Shown piece by piece: positions 7,938-16,556 of a stretch of DNA of 24,422 nucleotides. The DNA comes from CAJBVG01 sp943360385 (GTDB lineage: Bacteria > Bacteroidota > Bacteroidia > Sphingobacteriales > Sphingobacteriaceae): assembly GCA_943360385.1 (NCBI GenBank), contig CALRIM020000025.1, forward strand, positions 1 to 24,422, in the 5' to 3' direction. Below the pieces are notes generated by a model. It did no database searches, was not told the DNA's origin, and saw nothing but the letters and a program-made list of their open reading frames with translations. Made by a program: the position numbers and the translations under genes. Every line of letters begins with the position of its first letter. The first letter of the stretch is position 1.

Positions 7938-8747
7938 CTATTTCCAAAGATTCATCAATTCCAAATGTATCTTTTCCTTAAAGAACAATTTTGTGCTTTT
8001 CTCAAAAGAAGGAGTAAAGTCCGAAACATAAAAATGGTGTTCACCACCCTTTTTAGTAGCTAACAATTTCTTTTTACTAAGCTCTTTCTTTACATATTCT
8101 GCCACAATTTCTCCCGAATCAAGTATTGTGATATCTCGCTCGTAAAACTCGGAAATTTCCTTTTTAATCAATGGATAATGAGTGCAAGCAAGCACTAATG
8201 CATCTACTTTTTTAAGTTTTGTTTTCGATAAATAAGAATTGATAATCGTTTTAGAAATATTGTTATTAAAAAACCCCTCTTCTATCATAGGTGCTAATAA
8301 TGGAGTTGCCAACGATTCCACATTCAAATCGGATTTCTTTTCTTTTATTTTTCGGGCATACACATTCGATTTAATGGTTGCTTTGGTACCAATAACTCCT
8401 ATGTTTTTTAGTTTTTTATGAGAGATAATAAAATCTACCGTAGGGTCTATTACATTGATAAGTGGAATCTTTCCTTTTATCATACTATTCAAATCATCGA
8501 AACCTAATGAAGATGCCGTATTACAAGCAATTACAATTGCTTTGCAATTCTGTTCTAATAAAAACTGACCTATTTTCAAGGAATAGTATTTAATAGCCTC
8601 AGGAGATTTATCTCCATAAGGCATATGGGCTGTATCGCCAAAATAGATTAGCTTTTCGTTAGGCAATAAGGTATGTATGGCATTTGCAACAGTGAGTCCA
8701 CCAATACCAGAATCGAAAATACCTATGGGTTGTTCAGCTTTACTCAT
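7938..8747 (-). CDS. murI: Glutamate racemase
   Basis: Cofactor-independent racemase that converts L- to D-glutamate for peptidoglycan precursors in the cytoplasm. Counting from the ATG at 8747 it has 269 residues. Catalytic features are visible: FDSGIGG with Asp12, IVIACNTAS with Cys75, and ALVLACTHYPLI with Cys188 and His190; FGDTAHMPYG is also typical. An in-frame ATG at 8762 would add MATFF, but that codon sits in the stem of an intrinsic terminator. The 8747 start follows the U-tract directly, so I chose it. The gene follows the ompH genes on the same strand, a common order in Bacteroidota. Confidence 0.95.
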   Translation of the reverse strand: MSKAEQPIGIFDSGIGGLTVANAIHTLLPNEKLIYFGDTAHMPYGDKSPEAIKYYSLKIGQFLLEQNCKAIVIACNTASSLGFDDLNSMIKGKIPLINVIDPTVDFIISHKKLKNIGVIGTKATIKSNVYARKIKEKKSDLNVESLATPLLAPMIEEGFFNNNISKTIINSYLSKTKLKKVDALVLACTHYPLIKKEISEFYERDITILDSGEIVAEYVKKELSKKKLLATKKGGEHHFYVSDFTPSFEKSTKLFFKEKIHLELMNLWK

Positions 8748-8775
8748 AAAAAAAGTCGCCATTTAATGGCGACTT
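8748..8775 (-). terminator. Intrinsic terminator between ompH operon and murI, abutting the murI ATG
   Basis: On the minus strand a perfect 10-bp stem (AAGTCGCCAT / ATGGCGACTT) with a 3-base loop runs directly into a T-tract that ends at the murI start codon (8747). It begins about 30 bases after the ompH stop codon at 8806. A TATATTTA sequence at 8775-8782 overlaps the base of the stem and could be a -7 box that would start a murI transcript inside the hairpin. Confidence 0.85.
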
Positions 8776-8805
8776 AAATATAAAGAAATATTAAATTTTA
8801 TAAGA

Positions 8806-9387
8806 TTATTTTTTACTACCAGATTTTGGAGTATTATTCGCTGGTGTAGATGGAGCTGCTGGTGTATTTGCTGACAAAGAAGCTAATTTCTTTTTAACCA
8901 TTTCCATCATATCATCAGATGCTTGTCCGTAAATTACACTTCCTGCACTAGTATCAAAAACATAAGCATATCCTTTTTCTTTTGCCATTTCTACAATTAC
9001 ATCTTCTGTTTTCTTTAAAATTGGAGAATATAACTCTTCTTTTTTCTTACTTACAGACTCTTGTGCAGTTTGTTGGAATTCTTGAATTCGTTGTTCTAAA
9101 TCAGAAATCTCTTTAACCTTAGCATCTTTAATAGGATCTGCCATGGTAGCAGCTTGAGATTGGTATGTTTGGACTTTAGTTTGATATTCATTTGTCATCA
9201 ATTTCAATTGACTTTCCATTGAAGCAGCAAATTCTTGTAATTTCTTATCTGCTTCTTTAACTTCTGATAAGGACGCTAATAATTCTGCAGAATTAATATG
9301 ACCAAATTTTGCACCTTGTGCATTCACTCCCACAACTGTAAATAGGGAAACTACGACTAAAATCGCATACTTATATATCTTTCTCAT
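8806..9387 (-). CDS. OmpH/Skp-family periplasmic chaperone (second copy)
   Basis: Periplasmic chaperone of the Skp/OmpH family, which holds unfolded outer-membrane proteins on the way to the BAM complex. It has 193 residues: a signal peptide ending near GVNAQ, a short beta strand (KFGHINSAELL), a long charged heptad-rich helical region from about 40 to 125 (the coiled-coil tentacle), then VAKEKGYAYVFDTSAGSVIYGQASDD, which is typical of the family's C-terminal beta region. The tail is Pro/Ala/Thr/Asn-rich and low complexity. It is the second of two paralogues after bamA, separated by 29 bases, and is followed by a strong terminator. Confidence 0.9.
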   Translation of the reverse strand: MRKIYKYAILVVVSLFTVVGVNAQGAKFGHINSAELLASLSEVKEADKKLQEFAASMESQLKLMTNEYQTKVQTYQSQAATMADPIKDAKVKEISDLEQRIQEFQQTAQESVSKKKEELYSPILKKTEDVIVEMAKEKGYAYVFDTSAGSVIYGQASDDMMEMVKKKLASLSANTPAAPSTPANNTPKSGSKK

Positions 9388-9416
9388 TTGTAAAATTTTG
9401 CGGCAATATACACTAT

Positions 9417-10001
9417 TTATTTTTTCTGAGGAGTAGGCTTGGTAGTTTTTTCGACTTTTTCTGCCCCTTTTGCACCAGTATAATCTCCAGGTTTATATCC
9501 TAAAGCAACAATTATATCGTTACTCTTATCAAGTTTAGCGCTTGTATACAACATGGTTGCATCTCCAGATTTATCGAAAATAACACCATAAGAGTATTGT
9601 TCGGCATATTTGTTTACAGCTTCAAAAACTTTATCCTGAATTGGTTTAATTAGTTCTTCTCTCTTTTTATACAATTCACCTTGAAATCCGAACTTTTGTT
9701 TTTGATATTCCTTCACTTGTTTTTCTTTATCTACGATCTCCTGTTCTCTCTTTGCCTTCACCTCATCCGATAATAAAACCTGCTCTGCTTGATAAGATTT
9801 ATACATCTTTTCTATCGCTGCATATCGTGCATCAATTTCTTTTTGCCATTCGGCAGAAATATCATCTAATTGTGTTTGAGCAGACTTATATTCAGGAATG
9901 TGTTTTAAAATATATTCTGTATCAACAAAACAAAACTTAGTTTGTGCATTTGCAATGGTTCCTACGATTGCGAACGCTATTATTAAAAGAATTCTTTTCA
10001 T
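9417..10001 (-). CDS. OmpH/Skp-family periplasmic chaperone (first copy)
   Basis: Paralogue of the next gene, 194 residues. The signal peptide ends near IANAQ, followed by TKFCFVDTEYILKHIPEYKSAQ, a long charged coiled-coil region (about 38-125) and the C-terminal YAEQYSYGVIFDKSGDATMLYTS segment of the OmpH family. The tail is Lys/Pro/Thr-rich (KVEKTTKPTPQKK). Its place directly after bamA fits a role in delivering barrel proteins to BamA. The 73-base gap from bamA is filled with a 7-bp-periodic repeat and shows no terminator. Confidence 0.9.
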   Translation of the reverse strand: MKRILLIIAFAIVGTIANAQTKFCFVDTEYILKHIPEYKSAQTQLDDISAEWQKEIDARYAAIEKMYKSYQAEQVLLSDEVKAKREQEIVDKEKQVKEYQKQKFGFQGELYKKREELIKPIQDKVFEAVNKYAEQYSYGVIFDKSGDATMLYTSAKLDKSNDIIVALGYKPGDYTGAKGAEKVEKTTKPTPQKK

Positions 10002-10011
10002 TGTAAGTATT

Positions 10012-10067
10012 GTATTAGGTACTTTGTATTATGTATTATGTTAATTCTAATATCTCAATTCTCAATA
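10012..10067. repeat. 7-bp-periodic repeat between bamA and ompH
   Basis: Eight plus-strand heptamers follow each other without a gap: gtattag, gtacttt, gtattat, gtattat, gttaatt, ctaatat, ctcaatt and ctcaata. The first four are close copies; the later ones drift. The 7-bp spacing and GTA core resemble the repeats at 7108-7170 and 17752-17828. It lies inside an operon, so it is transcribed. Confidence 0.5.
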
Positions 10068-10074
10068 CTGTAAA

Positions 10075-12576
10075 CTAGAATTGTTGTCCTATAGAAAAGT
10101 GAAACTGTCCACCGCCAGCACCTGGATTTCCAGGAATTTGATCGAAGCCATAACCATAATCTAACCCTAATAGACCAAATATTGGTAAGTATATTCTAAC
10201 ACCCGCTCCTACTGAACGCTTCATATTGTTATATGGATTAAAGTTCTTAAAAGTAGCGTAGGTATTACCTGCTTCTGCAAAAACTAACCCGAATATCGTT
10301 GCCGACTGATTCATGGTTATAGGATGCCTAAACTCTATTGTAAACTTATTATAAATTGGTGCTCCTAAAGACCCCGTTGAAGCATCTGGGACAATTGAAT
10401 TATTCTGATACCCTCTTAATCCAACAATCTCAGAACCTTTCAAGTAATCAAATCCTGCCAATCCATCACCACCAAGCTTAAATCGTTCAAAAGGTGAAAC
10501 GCCAATATCATTATTATAGTATCCTAAAAATCCGAATTGTGCTTTTGTATTTAACACTAAATCTCCAGCTAATCTTGTAAAGAAAGATGCATCAAATTTC
10601 CATTTATGATATTCTATATATTCGTATTTCACTTCATTTGAAGCAGTGGTATAATCCGTTTTACTAAATAGCGAGAATGGTGGCGTAAGTTGTAATGTTA
10701 ACGAAATATTTGATCCAGAACGGGGATAAATAGGTTGATCTGTAGAGTTTCTCGAAATAACGTTCGTTAAACTTATATTGTGTGATTTTCCTTTTACAAA
10801 TAAGAAACCAGCATAATTATTTAAATCGTATTGTTGGTAGCTAATCGAATTGTTTAAAACAAAATAATCATCTGGTTTTTTCAATCGTTTACCTAAACTT
10901 ACTGATACTCCATTAATTTCTATTGATTGACGAGCAGCATTTCCTTTTTCATAACCATTGGACTGGGTTGTTCTGAATATAGATGCAGTAAAATAATTAG
11001 GTTTTTTGCCACCTAACCACGGTTCCGAAAACGATAAACTATACGATTGATAATACAAACCATTAGTTTGTGCACGAATACTTAATTTCTGTCCATCTCC
11101 AGTTGGTAAAGGGTCGAATTTCCCTTTCAAAGCATTTTTCATGGATAAGTTAGTTAAACTTAAACCAAGTGTACCCACAGCCCTACCTCCACCAAAACCA
11201 CCAGATAATTCTATCTGATCCGATGGTCTTTCCATAACGGTATATTCAATATCTACAGTCCCTTTTACTGGATCTGGCTTTGGATTTACACCAATTTTTT
11301 CTGGGTCAAAATAACCTAATTGAGATAATTCTCTGTTAGTTCTAATAATTTCTGAACGTGAAAATTTTTGACCCGGTTTAGTTCGAATTTCTCTTAAAAT
11401 TACTTTATCATTTGTCTTCTCATTTCCTCTTACCGTTACCCTATCTATAGTTGCTTGAGGTCCTTCACGCAATACTAAATCTAAATCGATGGTGTCGTTA
11501 TATACTTGTTTTTCTTGTTGGTCTATATTGAAGAACAAATACCCATCATCTAAATACAATGAACCAATATCTCTACCACTTGGGTTCATTTCTAATCTGG
11601 TTTGCAATACCTTTTTATTGTATATATCTCCTTTATTAATGGCCAAAATACCGTTTAATGTTTCGGTGCTATATTTAGTATTTCCATAGAAATTAATATT
11701 TCCAAAATAATACTTTGGACCTTCATAAATTTCGATATCAATTACTAATGATTTTTTATTTAAATCGTAAACTGTATCTCTTACAATTTTAGCATCTCTA
11801 TATCCAAGATCATTGTAATGCTCAATTACCAAAGCTTTATCATCTGTATATTCTTTTTCTTGAAACTTAGAACTATTGAAAATCTTGTACCAACCTTTTT
11901 CCTTCGTCTCTTTCATCATTTTCTTTATTTTTTTTGCTGAAAGACTTTTATTCCCTGTAATATTAATTTGTTGGATTTTTACTTTTTTGTTTTTATCGAT
12001 TTTTATTTTCAACATAACAGAATTAGCCATTATGGAATCTTTTGATTCTATAATATCAATCTTTGCATTTAAATATCCTTTCTCGAAATAGTATTTTTCA
12101 ATATTATTTTTGGTGTTATTAATGAGGTTATCATTCACAACTTTTCCAGATACCAACTTTATTCTCTCCCGAATATCATCTGCTTCAGATTTCTTAATAC
12201 CAGCAAAACTAAATCTAGAAAGTCTAGGACGTTCTGTTAAAGCAATATCAAAAAATATTAAATCACCATCTATTTTAGAAACGTTTATTTGAATATCATC
12301 AAACAACCCTTGTATCCAAAGTTTTTTAATAGCCCCAGATATTTTATCTCCAGGAACTTGAATCTTATCTCCTACCTCTAATCCTGTAAGTTTAATAAGG
12401 GCATAATTATCTAAAAACTTAATTCCAGAAACGGTTATACCACCAATTTCATATTGTTTAGGTTTATTGTAATCCAATGTAAACTCATCTTCGTTACCAA
12501 TTGCAATTTGACTCCATGCATTATGTTGAGATACGAGTAATAATACTATTGCAAAAATTAATTTTTTCATGCTCAT
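10075..12576 (-). CDS. bamA: Outer membrane protein assembly factor BamA
   Basis: Core of the BAM complex, which folds and inserts beta-barrel proteins into the outer membrane. It has 833 residues. A signal peptide (MSMKKLIFAIVLLLV to about NAWSQ) is followed by five POTRA-like repeats, roughly 43-117, 118-195, 200-288, 290-375 and 378-450; each has the pattern of a strand, a conserved Gly/Asn turn (for example INITGNKSL, INFYGNTKY, VTVRGNEKT) and helices. The Omp85 barrel follows from about 455, with FSEPWLGG, GSNISLTLQLTPP, LGGDGLAGFDYLKG and VGLRGYQNN. It ends in Phe, as barrel proteins do. The start lies 2 bases after the uppS stop; codon 3 is also ATG and could be the real start. Confidence 0.96.
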   Translation of the reverse strand: MSMKKLIFAIVLLLVSQHNAWSQIAIGNEDEFTLDYNKPKQYEIGGITVSGIKFLDNYALIKLTGLEVGDKIQVPGDKISGAIKKLWIQGLFDDIQINVSKIDGDLIFFDIALTERPRLSRFSFAGIKKSEADDIRERIKLVSGKVVNDNLINNTKNNIEKYYFEKGYLNAKIDIIESKDSIMANSVMLKIKIDKNKKVKIQQINITGNKSLSAKKIKKMMKETKEKGWYKIFNSSKFQEKEYTDDKALVIEHYNDLGYRDAKIVRDTVYDLNKKSLVIDIEIYEGPKYYFGNINFYGNTKYSTETLNGILAINKGDIYNKKVLQTRLEMNPSGRDIGSLYLDDGYLFFNIDQQEKQVYNDTIDLDLVLREGPQATIDRVTVRGNEKTNDKVILREIRTKPGQKFSRSEIIRTNRELSQLGYFDPEKIGVNPKPDPVKGTVDIEYTVMERPSDQIELSGGFGGGRAVGTLGLSLTNLSMKNALKGKFDPLPTGDGQKLSIRAQTNGLYYQSYSLSFSEPWLGGKKPNYFTASIFRTTQSNGYEKGNAARQSIEINGVSVSLGKRLKKPDDYFVLNNSISYQQYDLNNYAGFLFVKGKSHNISLTNVISRNSTDQPIYPRSGSNISLTLQLTPPFSLFSKTDYTTASNEVKYEYIEYHKWKFDASFFTRLAGDLVLNTKAQFGFLGYYNNDIGVSPFERFKLGGDGLAGFDYLKGSEIVGLRGYQNNSIVPDASTGSLGAPIYNKFTIEFRHPITMNQSATIFGLVFAEAGNTYATFKNFNPYNNMKRSVGAGVRIYLPIFGLLGLDYGYGFDQIPGNPGAGGGQFHFSIGQQF

Positions 12577-12578
12577 GT

Positions 12579-13322
12579 TTAGCCCTTTACTTGTTCACTT
12601 GTTTTACCGAAACGACGTTCTCTCGACTGATAGTCAACTATCGCATCGTATAAATCTTCCTTCCTGAAATCAGGCCATAATTTATCTGTAAAATAAAATT
12701 CAGCGTATGCAATTTGCCATAATAAGAAATTGCTTATACGATGTTCTCCACTTGTACGTATTAATAATTCTGGGTCAGGAATGCCTGCTGTTGTTAAATA
12801 TTTATCTAATGTACTGTCTGTAATATCCGAAGCATCCAGTGTCCCTTCCTTAACTTCGTTGGTAATTTTCTTTATCGCTTGGGTAATTTCCCACTTCGAC
12901 GAATAGCTTAACGCTAAATGAAGTGTCATTCTTGTATTGCCCTTCGTTTTTTCTATCGCTTCCTTTAATTCTCTATAACAACTAGATGGTAAAGATTCCA
13001 AATCGCCGATTGCGTTTAATCTTATATTGTTCTCCATTAATGTTTTAGTTTCCTTATTAATGGTAGAAACTAAGAGTTCCATTAATGCATTTACCTCAAA
13101 TTTAGGTCTATTCCAGTTTTCTGTAGAAAATGCATATAGAGTTAGGTGTTTAATCCCTATTTCTGCGGCACTTTCAACAGCATCGCGCACAGCCTTTACA
13201 CCATTTTGATGACCGAAAATTCGCAATTTACCCTTCTCCTTTGCCCATCTTCCATTGCCATCCATAATTATGGCTATGTGTTGAGGTAAATTCTCCTTAT
13301 TTATGTTCTTCTCTTGACTCAT
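12579..13322 (-). CDS. uppS: Isoprenyl transferase / undecaprenyl diphosphate synthase
   Basis: Cis-prenyltransferase that builds the C55 lipid carrier precursor for peptidoglycan from FPP and IPP. It has 247 residues. The N-terminal HIAIIMDGNGRWAKEKG carries the catalytic Asp21, followed by the GHQNG substrate-binding loop, LYAFSTENWNRP, and the C-terminal RTSGEHRISNFLLWQIAYAE and LWPDF motifs. Length is normal. The ATG overlaps the stop of the DUF6089 gene by 4 bases (ATGA), and bamA follows after 2 bases, so it sits inside a tightly coupled operon. Confidence 0.96.
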   Translation of the reverse strand: MSQEKNINKENLPQHIAIIMDGNGRWAKEKGKLRIFGHQNGVKAVRDAVESAAEIGIKHLTLYAFSTENWNRPKFEVNALMELLVSTINKETKTLMENNIRLNAIGDLESLPSSCYRELKEAIEKTKGNTRMTLHLALSYSSKWEITQAIKKITNEVKEGTLDASDITDSTLDKYLTTAGIPDPELLIRTSGEHRISNFLLWQIAYAEFYFTDKLWPDFRKEDLYDAIVDYQSRERRFGKTSEQVKG

Positions 13323-14155
13323 CTATAATTGCTAATTTTTGGACATTTAATAGGTGTTAAAGTATATGTTACGGTAACACCTGCAAACATATAAAAATCT
13401 CGTCTACTGGCGTCACCTCTTTGCGTATAAGCCTCACCTAAATTTATACCATTGTTAATTTCTCCCGATCGATCTGATAAATCTGCAGCCAATTGTCCAT
13501 TTTCATTGGCCAAAACTGTTTTATCAACATAAACAGTACTTATATCATCTAAATAATCTGTAAATGTATTTCGATATCCTAATTCTAATCCTAAGTTAAA
13601 ATTATCTACAAAATTATATTTGAATCCAATTCCAAAGGGAATAGCCATCGTTATATTACTGTATTTTGCAGATTTATTTAAAGATGTACCTTGACCTTCA
13701 GTTCCTAACTCTCTCAATTTATAGGTATTACCATTAAATTCTGTTGTTGGTTCAAACATTAAACCTGCAATACCAACAAAGATGTACGGTGTAAATCTCT
13801 CTTTCCCAGAACCGGGAGTAAAGGGGAAAAAATAATATTCGTAATTTAAGGCAAGTTCAGTGATATTACTTTTGAAATTTAAATTTCTAGCTTTTTCAAA
13901 GCGTTGAGTCGAATTTGCATCATCACCTTGTATTATACCTTGCGTAAACGATAATTTCAACCCGCTAAATGGAGTAAACGCGTATCTAACATTTAAGGAA
14001 GCGGCAGGATTCGTAATTTTAAGTGGATTGTGTCTGTTTAATTCGCCCATATACCCCATTCCACCTACATTAAAGCCAAATTCCCATTCCTGAGCCATCA
14101 GACTTTGTGTAGATAATAATAGAAATAAAACGATTAATCTTCCGATGATTCGCAT
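13319..14155 (-). CDS. DUF6089-family predicted outer-membrane beta-barrel protein
   Basis: Predicted outer-membrane protein of 278 residues. The signal peptide ends near LMAQ, and the mature part begins with EWEFGFNVGGMGYMGELN. Alternating hydrophobic strands follow (ALNYEYYFFPF, FTPYIFVGIAGLMF, IPFGIGFKYNF, FNLGLELGYRNTFTDYLDD), and the last strand is FYMFAGVTVTYTLT. This matches the DUF6089 family, often found next to nadK and uppS in Bacteroidota; the family assignment is from memory. No enzymatic motif is visible. The position between nadK and uppS-bamA suggests a role in, or dependence on, outer-membrane assembly, which is inference. The ORF ends a few residues after the last strand with KCPKISNYR. 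Confidence 0.82.
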   Translation of the reverse strand: MRIIGRLIVLFLLLSTQSLMAQEWEFGFNVGGMGYMGELNRHNPLKITNPAASLNVRYAFTPFSGLKLSFTQGIIQGDDANSTQRFEKARNLNFKSNITELALNYEYYFFPFTPGSGKERFTPYIFVGIAGLMFEPTTEFNGNTYKLRELGTEGQGTSLNKSAKYSNITMAIPFGIGFKYNFVDNFNLGLELGYRNTFTDYLDDISTVYVDKTVLANENGQLAADLSDRSGEINNGINLGEAYTQRGDASRRDFYMFAGVTVTYTLTPIKCPKISNYR

Positions 14156-14194
14156 TGAATATGTTAAAAAGCTGCGCTAAAATAAGGAAATAGA

Positions 14195-15076
14195 TTAATT
14201 TCTGGTATCCAAGCCCCACATTAGCTTGTTTCTTAACGTACCTAAATAATTTTCAGTACTTAGTCTAATCAAATTTAATTGAAAAGATTCTTTACGAACT
14301 GCTAGTTGGGTATGGGTATCCAGGGTTTCTGTACGAGAATCTAAGGTCGCAAGGTAGTGTGCGCTTCGGCCTTCTACCTCAAATGTAATAACTTGGTTAT
14401 CTGAAATAATTATTGGACGAACATTTAAATTATGAGGTGAAATTGGTGTTATTACAAAATTTTCTGAGTTGGGAAATATAATTGGCCCCCCACAGCTAAG
14501 TGAATAACCAGTGGATCCTGTTGGAGTTGCTAATATTAATCCGTCAGCCCAATAAGAATTTAAAAATTCTCCATTCAAATAAGCGTGTATTATAATCATC
14601 GAAGAAGTATCCTTTTTATGGATAGTTACTTCATTTAAACCATAATTAACTCCGCCAAACAATTCCTTATCAGACTCTACCCGAATTAATGCCCTTTTTT
14701 CTATGGTGAAGTGCCCACGCATAAGACTATCTACTGCTGTTTTGATTTCTTGTTTAGCAATACTTGCCAAAAAGCCCAAACGCCCCATATTAATACCAAT
14801 TATGGGTATACCAGAATCTCTAACAAATGTTACAGTATCAAGCATAGTACCATCTCCCCCTACACTAATCATATATTTAATATTTTGTCCTAGTAATTCG
14901 TCGTATCTGCTAAATACCCCAATATTTGATGGAAGTTTTACACGTGGAACTAAATAAGCATGAAATGCAGAATAAAAAACCATTTCAACTTGATTTTCAC
15001 TCAAACAATCAATTAATTGTTGCACATAAACAATGGCAGTATCATTAAATTTACGGCCATATATTGCTATTTTCAT
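14195..15076 (-). CDS. nadK: NAD kinase
   Basis: Cytoplasmic ATP-dependent NAD kinase, the source of NADP. It has 293 residues. The diagnostic GGDGT motif is at 73-77 (SVGGDGTMLDTV), Asn148-Glu149 of the conserved NE motif is in YGLNEVTI, and the Gly/Ser/Thr-rich motif TPTGSTGYSLS is at 184-194 followed by CGGP. Length is typical. The start is 4 bases after the CBS gene, and the DUF6089 gene lies 39 bases further upstream of uppS; the order CBS - nadK - DUF6089 - uppS - bamA is familiar from Bacteroidota. Confidence 0.96.
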   Translation of the reverse strand: MKIAIYGRKFNDTAIVYVQQLIDCLSENQVEMVFYSAFHAYLVPRVKLPSNIGVFSRYDELLGQNIKYMISVGGDGTMLDTVTFVRDSGIPIIGINMGRLGFLASIAKQEIKTAVDSLMRGHFTIEKRALIRVESDKELFGGVNYGLNEVTIHKKDTSSMIIIHAYLNGEFLNSYWADGLILATPTGSTGYSLSCGGPIIFPNSENFVITPISPHNLNVRPIIISDNQVITFEVEGRSAHYLATLDSRTETLDTHTQLAVRKESFQLNLIRLSTENYLGTLRNKLMWGLDTRN

Positions 15077-15080
15077 GCTA

Positions 15081-15743
15081 TTAAATATTTAGGTATTTCA
15101 TAAATGAATCAAATCGATCCATGGTATCATCATTACCAGTTTTTTGTTGATAGAAGCTGTGCGCAACGTAGTTAAACCGTTGAAATGTTTGTACAATTCC
15201 ACTAACATCCTCTTTATCAATTTTTAAAGTTACTTCAATTTTAGTTGAATCGCTAGTAGAGTTAATGTATGAGCTTAAAATATGTGCATCATTGGATTCT
15301 ACGATTCTGGCGATCTCTGATAAGGAGTAATTTCTCTGCCCAATTTCTAAGACTATTATAGAGCCAGGGCTTGTTAATGATGTTATTTCTGAAAAATAAT
15401 TCAGCATTGAATTAATGGAAATCAACCCAATATAATTTTCTTTATCATCCAAAACAGGAACTACGGTTAATTTATGTGCCGACATTAATTTCATGGCATC
15501 ATAAATATGTTGCCAACCGTGAATAAACGTGTGAGCTAAGCTTAAATTCAATGTGCCAATTTCATCTTCGGAATTATTCATTTCAATGATTTCATCTTCA
15601 GAAATCAATCCCAAAAACTGAGTATTATTAACAATTGGCAAATGAGAAACTTTAAAATCATTCATCAATAACAAAGCCCTGTCTCCCGAGTCGGAAGTTT
15701 TCAATGGAGGGATAAGATCATTAATGAGTTCTGCGCTTAACAT
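15081..15743 (-). CDS. CBS-pair protein with C-terminal ACT-like region (AcuB-like)
   Basis: A 220-residue cytoplasmic protein. Two CBS motifs are visible: residues about 5-58 (SDRALLLMNDFKVSHLPIV and FLGLISEDEI) and 70-125 (IYDAMKLMSAHKLTVVPVLD and YIGLISINSML). The remainder (about 133-205: GSIIVLEIGQRNYSLSEIAR through KIEVTLKID) looks like an ACT-type regulatory fold, as in AcuB-like proteins. CBS pairs usually bind adenine nucleotides, so an adenylate-sensing role beside NAD kinase is plausible, but it is inference. No catalytic domain is attached. Confidence 0.82.
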   Translation of the reverse strand: MLSAELINDLIPPLKTSDSGDRALLLMNDFKVSHLPIVNNTQFLGLISEDEIIEMNNSEDEIGTLNLSLAHTFIHGWQHIYDAMKLMSAHKLTVVPVLDDKENYIGLISINSMLNYFSEITSLTSPGSIIVLEIGQRNYSLSEIARIVESNDAHILSSYINSTSDSTKIEVTLKIDKEDVSGIVQTFQRFNYVAHSFYQQKTGNDDTMDRFDSFMKYLNI

Positions 15744-15749
15744 AGTATA

Positions 15750-15769
15750 GTTGTTTAATTCTAAACAAC
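15750..15769. other. Intercistronic hairpin between hydrolase and CBS gene
   Basis: An 8-bp perfect inverted repeat (gttgttta / taaacaac) with a 4-base loop fills most of the 27 bases between the hydrolase stop and the CBS start. It is A/T-rich and has no U-tract, so it is not a typical terminator. It could affect mRNA stability or initiation at the CBS gene. Confidence 0.4.
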
Positions 15770-15770
15770 A

Positions 15771-16535
15771 TTATGATTTATATAGTTTATTTAAGAATTT
15801 TTCTAATATCTCGTTGAATTCTTCTGGTCGCTCCATCATAGCAGCATGGCCACATTTATCAATGTAAGTAAGCTCAGAATTAGGAAATAAACTATGAAAC
15901 TCTTCCGCTGCCTCTGGAGGTGTAATAGTATCGTTCTTTCCCCAGATTAAGGATACAGGAATAGTAATTTTCGGGATTTCTTTTCTAAGATTATGTCTTA
16001 TTGCAGATTTAGCCATAGAAAGTATCCTAAGTATTTTACTTCTATTATTTACAATTTCAAAAACCTCATCCACTAATTCCTTAGAAGCGGTTTTAGGATC
16101 GTAAAATGTATATTCAACTCGTTCTCGTATATAATTGTAATCTTCTCTTCTAGGATAAGTCCCCCCCATTCCTTCTTCATATAATCCTGAGCTTCCTGTA
16201 AGCATCATAGAATGAATTTTTTCTGGGTGACTAAGCGTGTACACTAGGGCAACGTGTCCTCCAAGTGAATTGCCTAATAAAGTAACTTTATCGTAGTTCT
16301 TGTATTCAACAAACTTATGAATGAATTTTGCAAGAGCATCCACATTCGCTCCTAAAAGAGGCAAATCATAAATCGGCATTAAGGGAATAACAACTTTGTA
16401 ATTTGGAGAGAATTTGGCACAAACATACTCCCAATTGCTTAATGCTCCGAAGAGCCCATGCAAAAGTAAAAGTACTGGACCTTCTCCTTCTTCCACAAAA
16501 CTAAATCCGCTATCTTTCTTTACAGTCAAACCCAT
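15771..16535 (-). CDS. Alpha/beta hydrolase
   Basis: A 254-residue alpha/beta-hydrolase-fold enzyme without a signal peptide. The oxyanion-hole motif LLHGLFGALSNW is at about 24-35. The nucleophile Ser90 is in LLGNSLGGHVAL, Asp202 is in WGKNDTITPP, and His230 is in DKCGHAAMMERPEEF. A cap-like helical insertion lies at about 120-185. The substrate cannot be read from the sequence. It is probably the first gene of the operon leading to bamA, with a possible promoter in the 47-base gap upstream. Confidence 0.88.
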   Translation of the reverse strand: MGLTVKKDSGFSFVEEGEGPVLLLLHGLFGALSNWEYVCAKFSPNYKVVIPLMPIYDLPLLGANVDALAKFIHKFVEYKNYDKVTLLGNSLGGHVALVYTLSHPEKIHSMMLTGSSGLYEEGMGGTYPRREDYNYIRERVEYTFYDPKTASKELVDEVFEIVNNRSKILRILSMAKSAIRHNLRKEIPKITIPVSLIWGKNDTITPPEAAEEFHSLFPNSELTYIDKCGHAAMMERPEEFNEILEKFLNKLYKS

Positions 16536-16556
16536 GATTTGATTCTTATTTCTGCT

